Assembly: GCA_041163745.1 (NCBI GenBank) | Contig: JBEAQU010000048.1 | Coordinates: forward strand, 92,122 to 156,121 | DNA length: 64,000 bases | Source of the DNA: UBA6168 sp041163745 | GTDB lineage: Bacteria > Bacteroidota > Bacteroidia > Chitinophagales > Saprospiraceae | Direction: 5' to 3' | Shown here: positions 9,027 to 17,838 of the stretch, piece by piece | How positions within the stretch are numbered: position 1 is the first letter of the stretch | Layout: every line of letters begins with the position of its first letter | Program-made: the position numbers and the translations under genes | Notes under the pieces: generated by a model | Seen by the model: the letters and a program-made list of their open reading frames with translations, nothing else | What the model was told of the DNA's origin: nothing | The model's database searches: none

Positions 9027-9177
9027 CCGCCGGACCGACTGGAACACACGGATGGCTTACCGATGGCATCCGGGTGACCATCCGAGAAAGCTGCATCAAT
9101 AAAAAGACGACAACATATGGACTGTCTCCGATACTACCGGTCGTCGAAGACCTGCGTTACGGCAGAAAAGGGACCGT

Positions 9178-9696
9178 TCAACGGGAGAAGACTTCCTCCA
9201 GGCCGGTACCGAGGTGCCGGACCACCAATGTGCGTTGGTCGATACGCCGAACCCAGAAACAAGCGGTACCGCTGGCGGTCACTTCCATGAAGCACCAACC
9301 TTTTCCGCCGGAACAATCGCTTTCCTGGCAGGTTGCGTCAAGTCGGACAGACCCTTGCCGAACCACTCGGCCGTCCTGCTTGCGCTCGAAAGTACCCTCG
9401 CCGAATGACAACTGCAGCCCGGGGCTCGAATTGCTGCGCCATTCCCCGCGCATGAGCTTGAGATATCCTTTGGTCTGCATTTCGACAAAAGCCGGATCCG
9501 ATGAAAACGCATCATCGCCATATTCGACCGCATCCGAAGGTCCCTGGTCGGCGGCGGCAACCGGCTGGTCGTTGCGCTCCCCGACGGCAGCGGTGCCTGC
9601 AACGCCCTTGTCCGCAGCATCCGGGGTGCAGCTCCCGAGCAGCAGTCCGAGGAACAGCCACGAGAGTTGGCTTCTAAAGAAAATCTGATTTTTCAT
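9178..9696 (-). CDS. Hypothetical lipoprotein
   Basis: 172-residue protein with a lipoprotein signal: basic start, hydrophobic core LSWLFLGLLLGSC, predicted lipidation at C23. A low-complexity Ala/Gly/Asp linker (~24-65) precedes a folded C-terminal part with LMRGEWRSNSSPGLQLSFGEG and two nearby cysteines (CQESDC) plus a third (WCFMEV). I do not recognise the family. The layout resembles small Bacteroidota lipocalin-like lipoproteins that report a difference from an expected sample value, but this is weak. It is divergent from the gene at 9915 and convergent with the adhesin. Confidence 0.6.
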   Translation of the reverse strand: MKNQIFFRSQLSWLFLGLLLGSCTPDAADKGVAGTAAVGERNDQPVAAADQGPSDAVEYGDDAFSSDPAFVEMQTKGYLKLMRGEWRSNSSPGLQLSFGEGTFERKQDGRVVRQGSVRLDATCQESDCSGGKGWCFMEVTASGTACFWVRRIDQRTLVVRHLGTGLEEVFSR

Positions 9697-9860
9697 ACCC
9701 TGTTTTTTTTTTCACAACCATTCGTGTCGGGCCCGGTGGTCGGTCCGTCATCAGCCGGACGGACAAGGCCGGAGGGACACTTTGCCGGGGCAAAAATAAC
9801 ACCGCTTTGCCGATTCCGAAACAATGGCCGGCCCGGGCGGAGACATAAACAGCGTTAGAG

Positions 9861-9888
9861 TCTGCCGCAGCCACAACCCTGCGGCAGA
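9861..9888. promoter_or_regulatory. 10-bp stem-loop just upstream of start codons
   Basis: TCTGCCGCAG (9861-9870) pairs perfectly with CTGCGGCAGA (9879-9888) around an 8-base loop. It ends 2 bases before an in-frame ATG (9891) and 26 bases before the preferred ATG (9915). A leader hairpin in this place could limit ribosome access to the first ATG, or be a terminator for leftward reading. Function is inferred only. Confidence 0.4.
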
Positions 9889-9914
9889 AAATGCCGTTAA
9901 TAAGAAAAAGTCAG

Positions 9915-10364
9915 ATGAAAGGACCTTACCTGTATCTCTTTCTCATGGGCTGGATGCCCTTGGTCGGCCACGAAGTCTTCGCCCAGGCCCATATCGACTG
10001 GAACCTGCTGAACGATGTCCGTTTCACCACCCGGACGGATTCGGCGCTCGGAATGTCATATGACGAGGCCAGCTTTGGGAAATGGCTCCTGCCGTTCGAT
10101 GGCAAGGAAGTGGCCATCACCGGATATATGATCCCGCTCGACGGATTGGGCCTCTCCTGGGTTTTGTCCCGCAACCCGAACGCCAGCTGCTTCTTCTGCG
10201 GCGGAGCCGGCCCGGAGACCGTCCTGGAACTGCAGCTGCGGCCATCCGCCCTGCGGAAGTACAAGTTGGACGAGCGCCGTACCTTCAAAGGGCGACTGCA
10301 ATTGAACCGGAGGAACCTCGACCACCTGACCTATGTACTGTCGGATGCGGAGCCATTGGAATGA
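9915..10364 (+). CDS. Exported DUF3299-like protein
   Basis: 149-residue exported protein. The signal peptide spans about residues 1-24 (MKGPYLYLFLMGW...EVFAQ). The mature part starts HIDWNLLNDVRF and contains the distinctive GYMIPLDGLGLSWVLSRNP followed by SCFFCGGAGPET. This matches a Bacteroidota family of small periplasmic or lipoprotein-like proteins related to DUF3299, with a CxxC-like FFCGG turn that may bind metal or be redox active. Function is unknown. The frame opens at 9891, but ATG 9915 gives the better signal peptide. It lies 87 bases before the GH2 gene on the same strand. Confidence 0.7.
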   Translation: MKGPYLYLFLMGWMPLVGHEVFAQAHIDWNLLNDVRFTTRTDSALGMSYDEASFGKWLLPFDGKEVAITGYMIPLDGLGLSWVLSRNPNASCFFCGGAGPETVLELQLRPSALRKYKLDERRTFKGRLQLNRRNLDHLTYVLSDAEPLE

Positions 10365-10451
10365 ACCGGTTCGGGTGTATTTCCCCGCTCGCCTTTTTTC
10401 GGAAAAAAAAGTACCTTCGGCCTGCGTTACTTTTCACCAAAAACTCCCGCC

Positions 10452-12896
10452 ATGACCCGAGCCGGCCTGATTCGCGGCCTGATGCCGCTGCTGTTGACCA
10501 CCCTGACTTTGCGCGCACTTCCGGCACAGGAAGCCTGGCGGGCCGCCCCGGCCGACCTGCCTACCCCCTGGACCGCGGACGTTTCCCCGGACAAGGCCCT
10601 GCCAGAATACCCGCGGCCCCAGCTGGTCCGAAAGGAATGGCTGAATTTGAACGGGTTATGGGACTATATGCTCTTCGACAACACAGCCGACAAAGTGGAG
10701 CGCCAGGGCAGGATACTTGTGCCCTACCCGATCGAATCCGCCCTTTCCGGAGTCAAGACCGCCATGGAGCCCCGGCACGTGCTGGTCTACCGGCGGCAGG
10801 TCACCTTGCCGGAAAGCTGGTCCGGACAGCGGGTGCTGCTGCACTTCGGTGCGGTCGACTGGTCTTGCGAGGTGTCGGTAAACGGTATAATCGTCGGAGA
10901 ACACAGGGGAGGATACGACGCATTTTCCTTTGACATCACCGAGCAGCTCCATGCGCCGGGCCAGACGCAGGAAATCACCGTCCGGGTGACCGACCCGACC
11001 GACAGCGGTGACCAACCCATTGGCAAGCAGCGTCTTCAGCCCGAAGGTATCTGGTATACCGCCAGCAGCGGCATCTGGCAGACCGTCTGGATGGAACCCG
11101 TTCCCCGCACCTATATCCGACGGCTGGAGATCCTCCCCGACCTGAACCGGAGCCGCGCCTTCGTCCGGGTCGCTGTCAGCGGCGACCTGGCCAAGAACAC
11201 CCGCGTCACCGCCCGGCTGCTGCAAGGCAGGGTCCGCATATCCGAGGGATCGGGAAAATCAGGCACCCCGCTGCTGCTCAACATTCCGCAGCCGAGGCCC
11301 TGGTCGCCAGAGGATCCTTTTCTCTACGACCTGGAAATCGAATTGGGAACCGGACAGGACAAGGTAACCTCCTATCTCGGTCTGCGTGACATCTCCGTCG
11401 GCCCGGATTCAAACGGCGTCACCCGCTTGCTGCTCAACAACCGTTTCGTATTCCAGCTCGGCCCCCTGGACCAAGGTTTCTTCCCGGACGGACTCTACAC
11501 ACCACCCTCCGAGGCCGCCATGTTATTCGACCTCGAGACATTGCGCTCCCTGGGATTCAACATGATCCGCAAGCATGTCAAGGTGGAGCCGGAACGCTGG
11601 TACTACCTCTGCGACAAAATGGGGTTCCTGGTCTGGCAGGACATGCCCAGCGCCGCCAACTCGACCACGGAAGGAAAACAACAGTTCATGAAGGAGCTGC
11701 AGGCCATGGTGGAAGGCCTTTCCAACCATCCGTCCATCGTCATGTGGGTTCCTTTCAACGAAGGATGGGGCCAATACAACACCGCCGAGGTAGTCGACCG
11801 CATGCGCCAATGGGACGACAGCCGGCTGGTCAACAACGCCTCCGGCTGGACAGACAAGCAGGTCGGCGATGTCATCGACATCCACGCCTATCCCGGTCCT
11901 GATGCCCCCCGGCCGGAACCTTCCCGGGCGGCCGTCCTGGGGGAATTCGGCGGCCTTGGACTGAACATACGGGGGCATCAATGGACCAGCAGCGGCTGGG
12001 GATACGAACTCAAATCCTCTCCGGAGGATCTTCTGGAACAATACGAAGACCTCTTCCGCCGGCTCCTGCCGCTGGTGGACTCCGCCGGACTGAGCGCCGC
12101 CGTCTACACCCAGACTTCCGATATCGAAACGGAAAACAACGGATTGATGACCTACGACCGCAAGCTCATCAAGATGGATCCCAGCCTGCTCCGGCTCGTC
12201 CATGCCGGTAAAATGCCACCCAAACCGATGACGGATGCCCGGATCTTCCACCGTTCCGTGGAGGTCCGGCTTGCCGCCACCGCCCCCGGCGCCAGCATCC
12301 AGTACGCCGTTCCGGACAAGAAGGGCAATCTCTCCTGGCAACCGTTCCGGTCTCCCCTCTCGCTGCGCCGCACAACCACCCTGCATACCCGGGCGGAATG
12401 GCCCGACGGTTCGTCCAGCCGCGTTCAACAATACACCTTCACCAAAACCCGCCCGGTCAAAGGGAAAGGCAGTGCCAAAGGAACTGCCGGCCTCACCGTC
12501 CGGCAATTCGGCGGCGTTTGGGATTCCCTGCCGGATTTCGACCGTCTCACACCGCACAAAACATTCCTTCTTCCTGTCGTCAGCCTGGACAGCCTGGAGG
12601 ACCGGGAGGATTTCGGTCTGACTTTCACCGGATCCCTGCACGTGCCCCATACCGGCACTTATACGTTCCACCTGGCATCGGACGACGGGTCCAGCCTCTC
12701 GCTGAACGGAGTCACCCTGATTGACAACGACGGTTTGCACGGCATGCGGGAGAAGCGGAGCACCGTGGTGCTGGCAAAGGGAAGCCACCGTTTCATACTC
12801 TCGTATTTTCAGCAGAAGCACGGAGCCGGGCTGCAATGCCGCATGACCGATTCCTTGGGCAAGGAAGTGGAAATGGTATTCCTGCAGGAGGAATAG
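10452..12896 (+). CDS. Secreted GH2 glycoside hydrolase with C-terminal PA14
   Basis: Exported family 2 glycosidase (beta-galactosidase/beta-glucuronidase type), 814 aa. Signal peptide ~1-25. Sugar-binding jelly roll ~45-210 (YPRPQLVRKEWLNLNGLWDY is the classic GH2 opening), an Ig-like domain, then a TIM barrel. The predicted acid/base is E437 in FNEGWG and the nucleophile E498 in LGEFGG. Residues ~690-810 form a PA14 domain (FTGSLHVPHTGTYTFHLASD), usually carbohydrate binding, reached through a chitobiase-like linker (~600-670). No T9SS tail is seen, so it is probably periplasmic. Substrate cannot be read from the sequence. It is not part of a SusCD locus. Confidence 0.88.
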   Translation: MTRAGLIRGLMPLLLTTLTLRALPAQEAWRAAPADLPTPWTADVSPDKALPEYPRPQLVRKEWLNLNGLWDYMLFDNTADKVERQGRILVPYPIESALSGVKTAMEPRHVLVYRRQVTLPESWSGQRVLLHFGAVDWSCEVSVNGIIVGEHRGGYDAFSFDITEQLHAPGQTQEITVRVTDPTDSGDQPIGKQRLQPEGIWYTASSGIWQTVWMEPVPRTYIRRLEILPDLNRSRAFVRVAVSGDLAKNTRVTARLLQGRVRISEGSGKSGTPLLLNIPQPRPWSPEDPFLYDLEIELGTGQDKVTSYLGLRDISVGPDSNGVTRLLLNNRFVFQLGPLDQGFFPDGLYTPPSEAAMLFDLETLRSLGFNMIRKHVKVEPERWYYLCDKMGFLVWQDMPSAANSTTEGKQQFMKELQAMVEGLSNHPSIVMWVPFNEGWGQYNTAEVVDRMRQWDDSRLVNNASGWTDKQVGDVIDIHAYPGPDAPRPEPSRAAVLGEFGGLGLNIRGHQWTSSGWGYELKSSPEDLLEQYEDLFRRLLPLVDSAGLSAAVYTQTSDIETENNGLMTYDRKLIKMDPSLLRLVHAGKMPPKPMTDARIFHRSVEVRLAATAPGASIQYAVPDKKGNLSWQPFRSPLSLRRTTTLHTRAEWPDGSSSRVQQYTFTKTRPVKGKGSAKGTAGLTVRQFGGVWDSLPDFDRLTPHKTFLLPVVSLDSLEDREDFGLTFTGSLHVPHTGTYTFHLASDDGSSLSLNGVTLIDNDGLHGMREKRSTVVLAKGSHRFILSYFQQKHGAGLQCRMTDSLGKEVEMVFLQEE

Positions 12897-13048
12897 CAAA
12901 AACACCTGAAAAAAAACGTTCCAAGCAACCATTACCGGTGGAAACACCCCTTCCTCGAGAAAAATACGATCCGCTGTGCCCTTTCGATTCGATTCCGACG
13001 AAAGCGGACGCCGTCCGGCACGACGGACCGTGGCTTTGACCAACCTGT

Positions 13049-15442
13049 ATGATTAGAAAAATTAACTTCGAGCGTCTTTCGAACCTGTTGTCCATCATCC
13101 TGTTGCTGACCCATTCGGCAAGCGGCCAGACCCTTCCCGCATCCATGCAAGTCAGCGACGACGGCCGCCGCCTGGTGACTAGCGGACAGTCCGTCGACGG
13201 CTTTTATTCGCCCGATGACATCCACACCCTGTCGTTATGGTTCGACCAACCCAACTACTGGAACCTCCTGGTAGCGAACTATACGGCCGGCACCGACATC
13301 CCCGCCCTGCTAGTCATCGACGGCGACACGCTGCCCAGTCCGGTCGGGGTTCATTTCAAAGGGCAGACATCCTATCTCATGCTCCCGCCCAACACCCAAA
13401 AGATGTCGTTTGCCATCGACCTGGATTTCCTGGACGCGGACCAGTCGTACGAGGGCTACGAATCGTACAACCTGCACAACTGCTACGACGACCCTTCCTT
13501 CCTCCGGGAGGTGATCTACTATCATCAGAGTAGGCATCACATCCCCGCTGCGAAGGCCAATTATGCCCGACTGTACATCAACGGGCAGGATTGGGGGCTG
13601 TATCCGAACGTGCAGCAGCTCGACGGCGAGTTCCTGCGGGAGTGGTTCCTGAGCGGCGACGGGACCCGCTGGCGGGCTTTGAAAACCATCGGCGGCGGTG
13701 GCGGCCCTGGCGGTGGCGGCCCCGGCACCGGCGGGCCCTTCGGCACCGGCTACTCCTCCCTGAACTGGCTGGGTACGACCGACACCACCGAGTACAAGAA
13801 ATATTACACCTTGAAAAAAGCCCACAAGGCACATCCTTGGGGAGACCTGGTCGTAGTCTGCAGCCTGTTGAACAACACCCCGCCGACGAATTTGGAGGCC
13901 GCTTTGCGACCTTACCTGGATATCGACCGCACACTTTGGTTCCTGGCGACCGAAATCGCCTTCTCCGATGACGACAGCTACGTCAACAAGGGCGGCATGG
14001 ACTACTATCTTTACTGGGAGCCTGAGACCGGACGGCTGGTTCCCCAGGAGGTGGACGGCAACACCTGTATGAAATCCCAGGCCGCCAACTGGTCGCCGTT
14101 CTTCCATGAGGCGGACATCCGCTATCCCCTGCTCAACAAACTGCTCGCCGTTCCGTCCTTGCGGCAACGGTATCTGGCCCACTTCCGTACGATATGCAAC
14201 AGCACCCTCTCGACAAGTGCCATCGACTCCCTGGTCGATCTGTATGCCCAGCAAATTGACGACCACGTCTTTACCGACCCTAAGAAACTCTATCCCTATG
14301 CCCAGTTCCAATCCGAGCAGACGGCCCTCAAGACCTTTGTCCAACAGCGGCAGACCTACCTGTCGGGGCTGCCGGTCCTTTCCGCCGCCGGCCCCGACAT
14401 CGGGGTAATCGGATTCGAGAGCGGAGGGGTTCCCTTCCAGCCGCCGGCGGCCGGGCAACCCGTCCAGGTGACGGCGACCGTGGCTTCGGTCAATGGCATC
14501 TCCGACGTATTCCTGTATTTCGCAGGAGGCATCGTCGGTAACTTTGAAAAAACACCGATGTATGACGACGGCCAACATGGGGACGGCGTCGCGGGAGACG
14601 GCCTGTTCGGGGTGACCATCCCCGGATTCGGCAACGGCATGTATGTCCGCTTCTATATCGAGGCGCTGGCGGCCGACCCCGCCAGGACCGCGGCATACGC
14701 ACCGGAAGGTGCCGAACACGATGTCTTTTTCTACCGCGTCCTGTTCACCGGGCTCGCCGACAGCCCCGTCGCCATCAACGAGATCCAGGCGTCCAATGCC
14801 AGCACCATGGCCGACCAGGACGGAGAATACGACGATTGGATCGAACTGTACAACCTGACCGACCAGACCGTGGATCTCAGCGGTTGGCATCTCAGTGACA
14901 ATCCGGACAACCTCGGCAAATGGACCTTTCCGGAAGGTACTTTCCTGGGAGCGGAAGCCTATCTGATCATCTGGGCGGACGAAGACGGCAGCCAGGCCGG
15001 CTTACATGCCAATTTCAAACTTTCCGCCGGCGGCGAGGAACTTTTCCTCACCGACCCCGGCTTCACCAGCGGCCAACAAGTCGTGTTCGAGAACCAGCAG
15101 ACAGACCTGGGCTACGCCCGGGTACCGAACGGGACCGGCGATTTCGTCATCCAGGCACCGACCTTTCAGGCACATAACACCGAACCGACGGCTGTGACGC
15201 AGACCGCCACTCTTCCGGGCAGCTGGTCCGTGCGTCCCAATCCGACCAGTTCGCTGCTCTTTTTGTCCACCGACCTGACGGAACCGCAGCCGTTCCGGCT
15301 GACCAACGCCGTCGGACAGGTGGTGCGGGAGGGTGTCCTCCGGCAATCGGACAGCTGGTCCGTAGCAGACTGGATTCCCGGCTGGTATTTTCTCCAGGCA
15401 CCCGGATACACGGCCAAAATACTGGTTCGGCAGGTCCCCTGA
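13049..15442 (+). CDS. CotH-kinase family T9SS protein with lamin-tail domain
   Basis: 797-residue secreted protein. Signal peptide ~1-26. Residues ~35-460 match the CotH family: a YNLHNCYDDPSFLRE segment, a YARLYINGQDWGLY segment, and an acidic EIAFSDDDSYVNKGGMDYYLY metal-binding-like stretch followed by PQEVDGN. A Gly/Pro-rich insert (~214-232, GGGGPGGGGPGTGG) interrupts the domain. Residues ~580-690 are a lamin-tail domain (INEIQAS...DWIELYNL...LSGWHLSD), and the last ~75 residues a type A T9SS sorting domain (VRPNPTSS... end). Spore-coat CotH proteins are secretory kinases; kinase activity here is inferred. It is separated from the GH2 gene by 152 bases. Confidence 0.85.
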   Translation: MIRKINFERLSNLLSIILLLTHSASGQTLPASMQVSDDGRRLVTSGQSVDGFYSPDDIHTLSLWFDQPNYWNLLVANYTAGTDIPALLVIDGDTLPSPVGVHFKGQTSYLMLPPNTQKMSFAIDLDFLDADQSYEGYESYNLHNCYDDPSFLREVIYYHQSRHHIPAAKANYARLYINGQDWGLYPNVQQLDGEFLREWFLSGDGTRWRALKTIGGGGGPGGGGPGTGGPFGTGYSSLNWLGTTDTTEYKKYYTLKKAHKAHPWGDLVVVCSLLNNTPPTNLEAALRPYLDIDRTLWFLATEIAFSDDDSYVNKGGMDYYLYWEPETGRLVPQEVDGNTCMKSQAANWSPFFHEADIRYPLLNKLLAVPSLRQRYLAHFRTICNSTLSTSAIDSLVDLYAQQIDDHVFTDPKKLYPYAQFQSEQTALKTFVQQRQTYLSGLPVLSAAGPDIGVIGFESGGVPFQPPAAGQPVQVTATVASVNGISDVFLYFAGGIVGNFEKTPMYDDGQHGDGVAGDGLFGVTIPGFGNGMYVRFYIEALAADPARTAAYAPEGAEHDVFFYRVLFTGLADSPVAINEIQASNASTMADQDGEYDDWIELYNLTDQTVDLSGWHLSDNPDNLGKWTFPEGTFLGAEAYLIIWADEDGSQAGLHANFKLSAGGEELFLTDPGFTSGQQVVFENQQTDLGYARVPNGTGDFVIQAPTFQAHNTEPTAVTQTATLPGSWSVRPNPTSSLLFLSTDLTEPQPFRLTNAVGQVVREGVLRQSDSWSVADWIPGWYFLQAPGYTAKILVRQVP

Positions 15443-15480
15443 CAGGCGCTGCCAACCCGTTTCGCATGCTCGGACCGTTC

Positions 15481-15501
15481 GGCGGATAAAAAAAATCCGC
15501 C
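15481..15501. terminator. Stem-loop with poly-A loop
   Basis: GGCGGAT (15481-15487) and ATCCGCC (15495-15501) form a perfect 7-bp stem around seven A residues, 38 bases after the CotH gene stop. It is a likely 3'-end structure separating it from the sigma-factor operon. No T-run follows. Confidence 0.4.
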
Positions 15502-15556
15502 CCCATGCAACCATCGGCAACAAGCAGCTACCTGTCTTTGACAGGACCCACTAAGC

Positions 15557-16108
15557 ATGAAGGATATCCAAGCCGCCATTCTGGACGCCTGCCTGCGGGG
15601 AGACCGTGCCGCCCAGCGAAATTTTTACGATCATTTCAAAGGTCGCATGTTTCCCCTCTGTCTTCGTTATGCCAACAACCGGCAGGAGGCGGAGGATATC
15701 CTGCAGGAAGGTTTCATCAAGGTCTTCCGGGATATCCACCAGTACCGTGGTGCCGGCAGCCTCGACGGCTGGGTACGGAAAGTGTTTCTCCACACCGCCC
15801 TGCACTTCCTGCGCAAACAGCAGCAGCTGATTCCCACGGCAGACCTGGAAAAACATGCCTACCGCATCGGCGAGGACCAGGATACGGAGACGGAGTCAGA
15901 CCACACGGAGACGGCCGCTCTCCTGCTCCGACTGATGCACCGTATGCCACCTGGCTTCCGCACCGTCCTGAACCTGTATGTCCTGGAAGGATACAGCCAC
16001 CAGGAGATCGCAGCGGCACTTGACATCAGCGTCGGAACGTCCAAGTCCCAGCTGAACCGTGCCAAGGCCCATCTGCGGGCTTTGCTCGAACAACAGCTGG
16101 CGAGTTGA
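15557..16108 (+). CDS. ECF-type RNA polymerase sigma factor
   Basis: 183-residue sigma-70 family protein of the extracytoplasmic-function class. Sigma region 2 is at ~8-90 (ACLRGDRAAQRNFYDHF, then NRQEAEDILQEGFIKVF, the -10 recognition segment). Sigma region 4 is at ~118-175 (MPPGFRTVLNLYVLEGYSHQEIAAALDISVGTSKSQLNRAK), the helix-turn-helix for -35 contact. No regions 1 or 3, as expected. It is followed after 33 bases by a protein with a cytoplasmic N-terminus and a membrane segment that may be its anti-sigma factor, and then by a PepSY-like lipoprotein, probably one operon under its own control. Confidence 0.93.
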   Translation: MKDIQAAILDACLRGDRAAQRNFYDHFKGRMFPLCLRYANNRQEAEDILQEGFIKVFRDIHQYRGAGSLDGWVRKVFLHTALHFLRKQQQLIPTADLEKHAYRIGEDQDTETESDHTETAALLLRLMHRMPPGFRTVLNLYVLEGYSHQEIAAALDISVGTSKSQLNRAKAHLRALLEQQLAS

Positions 16109-16141
16109 GAAAAAAGTATTGCTAATCATCAATGTGACACC

Positions 16142-17671
16142 ATGGCAGAACATCTACCGGAAGACAACCTGGAAGATTTCTTGAAAAAATCCTTCGAAGG
16201 ATACCGCGAAGACCCACCGGATACGCTTTGGTCGGCCATCGAAGCCGGAATGCCCGTGCAAACGCCGGTACGGCCTTGGCACACATCACCCTACTGGTAT
16301 ACGGCGGTGGCGGCCGCACTCTTCGGAGTGGCGGTGTCACTGCACCTCTGTCACAACCGCCAGGAGGTTCGGTGGCATCCGGAACACGCTACCGTTGTGA
16401 CCGATGTGTCCGGCCATGCGGATGTCGTTCCGGCCACACCGGCGGAACGGCCCCTCGCCACCGAGCAGATCAGGGCCACCGCGAAAAAAGTCCGGGAAGA
16501 CCAGGCATATCCCGATGCCTCGACCGACCGACCAGCGGTGCATGAGCGCGCCGGCGCTCCGCCCTCCTGGCCGGCGGGCCCCACACCCACGCCGCACGGG
16601 TCGGCAGCGAGGTCATTGGCCGCCGGACCCGGCCTTCCCCCGACGGCTGCTTCGGATACGACCTTCGCGCTTGTCGGGCCAAGGGAAAATGACAACCCGT
16701 ACGAGCGGACCAGCCCGGCGAGCCGGGCTGCCGGCGCACCTGCGTACGCATCGACCACACCTCCGGAAGTACCCGAACCACTGCCCACCCTGGCCATCGG
16801 CCACTACCTTGTCCGGACCACCGACCCCAGGTGGATGCCAACCGGCGGCATCCGGCCGGTTCGAAACACCAAAGGCACCCTGCATTGGCAGACAATGTAC
16901 CTTGCCGTCAGCGAAAACATACGCAAGGTATTCCCATCGCGCATGCCTCCGATATCCGGGCAGGCAGACAAGATCTTCAACAATGACCGTACCGCCAACG
17001 GCACCCAAGTCGGCACAGGCCTTATGCTCGGTATACCCGTCAGCCGCCGCCTCCACTTCGTAACCGGCCTGCTGTATCGCCGGACAACCGTCGAGGCGGC
17101 ACATGAGGCCGTATTCCGGTTCAAGGACCGACATGGCAACACCGGCGGGGGAACCGGCGATTACGAACATGTCTTCAGCTATGACCTCAACACTGCTTCC
17201 GGGCCCCTGGAAATGGACGTGCGCGTCTCCGCAACGGATCAATCCGCCAGTATTCCGGAAAATGAGGAGCTGAAGTTCCGTGTCGTCACCCGGCGGCAGG
17301 ACCGCCAGCTCAGCGTTCCCCTGTTGTTGCAATACCGGCGGCCCTTCGGCCGGCTGGCGTGGTCGGCATCCGCCGGCATCCTGCTGAACACCCCCCTGTC
17401 CACGACATACGGACCACCCGACATAGCAACCGACAACCCGCGGTTCATGGCCCGTAACGGCCGGATCTTCCAGGACAAATACAAGCAGCAGCCATCCATC
17501 AGCACCCACTATTATCTGTCGACCGGAATTTCCCTGCGGTTGGGTCCCTCCCTCTCCCTCGCCTTCGAACCGACATTGGTCGGCAGCATAGGCAACCAGC
17601 AGCGAGCACCTTTTATCGAAGCGGGAACCATGCAAGCCGGACTCAGTACCGGCTTGTCATACTCCTTCTGA
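16142..17671 (+). CDS. Membrane-anchored protein with outer-membrane barrel domain
   Basis: 509 residues in three parts. Residues 1-48 are soluble and charged (DFLKKSFEGYREDPPDTLWSAIEAG), a segment typical of Bacteroidota proteins encoded after ECF sigma factors. Residues ~51-70 (YWYTAVAAALFGVAVSLHLC) form one transmembrane helix. A long Pro/Ala/Thr-rich linker (~85-225) leads to a beta-rich domain (~235-509) with alternating strands and a terminal aromatic (GLSYSF), as in PorT-type barrels. N-in topology with a periplasm-spanning linker to an outer-membrane barrel is inferred. It may act as anti-sigma factor or as an envelope tether. Start fixed by ATG 16142, 33 bases after the sigma stop. 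Confidence 0.7.
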   Translation: MAEHLPEDNLEDFLKKSFEGYREDPPDTLWSAIEAGMPVQTPVRPWHTSPYWYTAVAAALFGVAVSLHLCHNRQEVRWHPEHATVVTDVSGHADVVPATPAERPLATEQIRATAKKVREDQAYPDASTDRPAVHERAGAPPSWPAGPTPTPHGSAARSLAAGPGLPPTAASDTTFALVGPRENDNPYERTSPASRAAGAPAYASTTPPEVPEPLPTLAIGHYLVRTTDPRWMPTGGIRPVRNTKGTLHWQTMYLAVSENIRKVFPSRMPPISGQADKIFNNDRTANGTQVGTGLMLGIPVSRRLHFVTGLLYRRTTVEAAHEAVFRFKDRHGNTGGGTGDYEHVFSYDLNTASGPLEMDVRVSATDQSASIPENEELKFRVVTRRQDRQLSVPLLLQYRRPFGRLAWSASAGILLNTPLSTTYGPPDIATDNPRFMARNGRIFQDKYKQQPSISTHYYLSTGISLRLGPSLSLAFEPTLVGSIGNQQRAPFIEAGTMQAGLSTGLSYSF

Positions 17672-17838
17672 TTGTTGGGCGAACAATTCAATCCGACCAT
17701 GCAACCTTTTCTAAAAACCGACACCTTACACCATATCGACCGCAGCAGTGCACGGTTGCCGCTCGATACCCAATCCAACCTGCCAGGTTCGCGCATGCCA
17801 ACCTGGAATTCGTCTACATCTTCAAAATATCAGCTATC

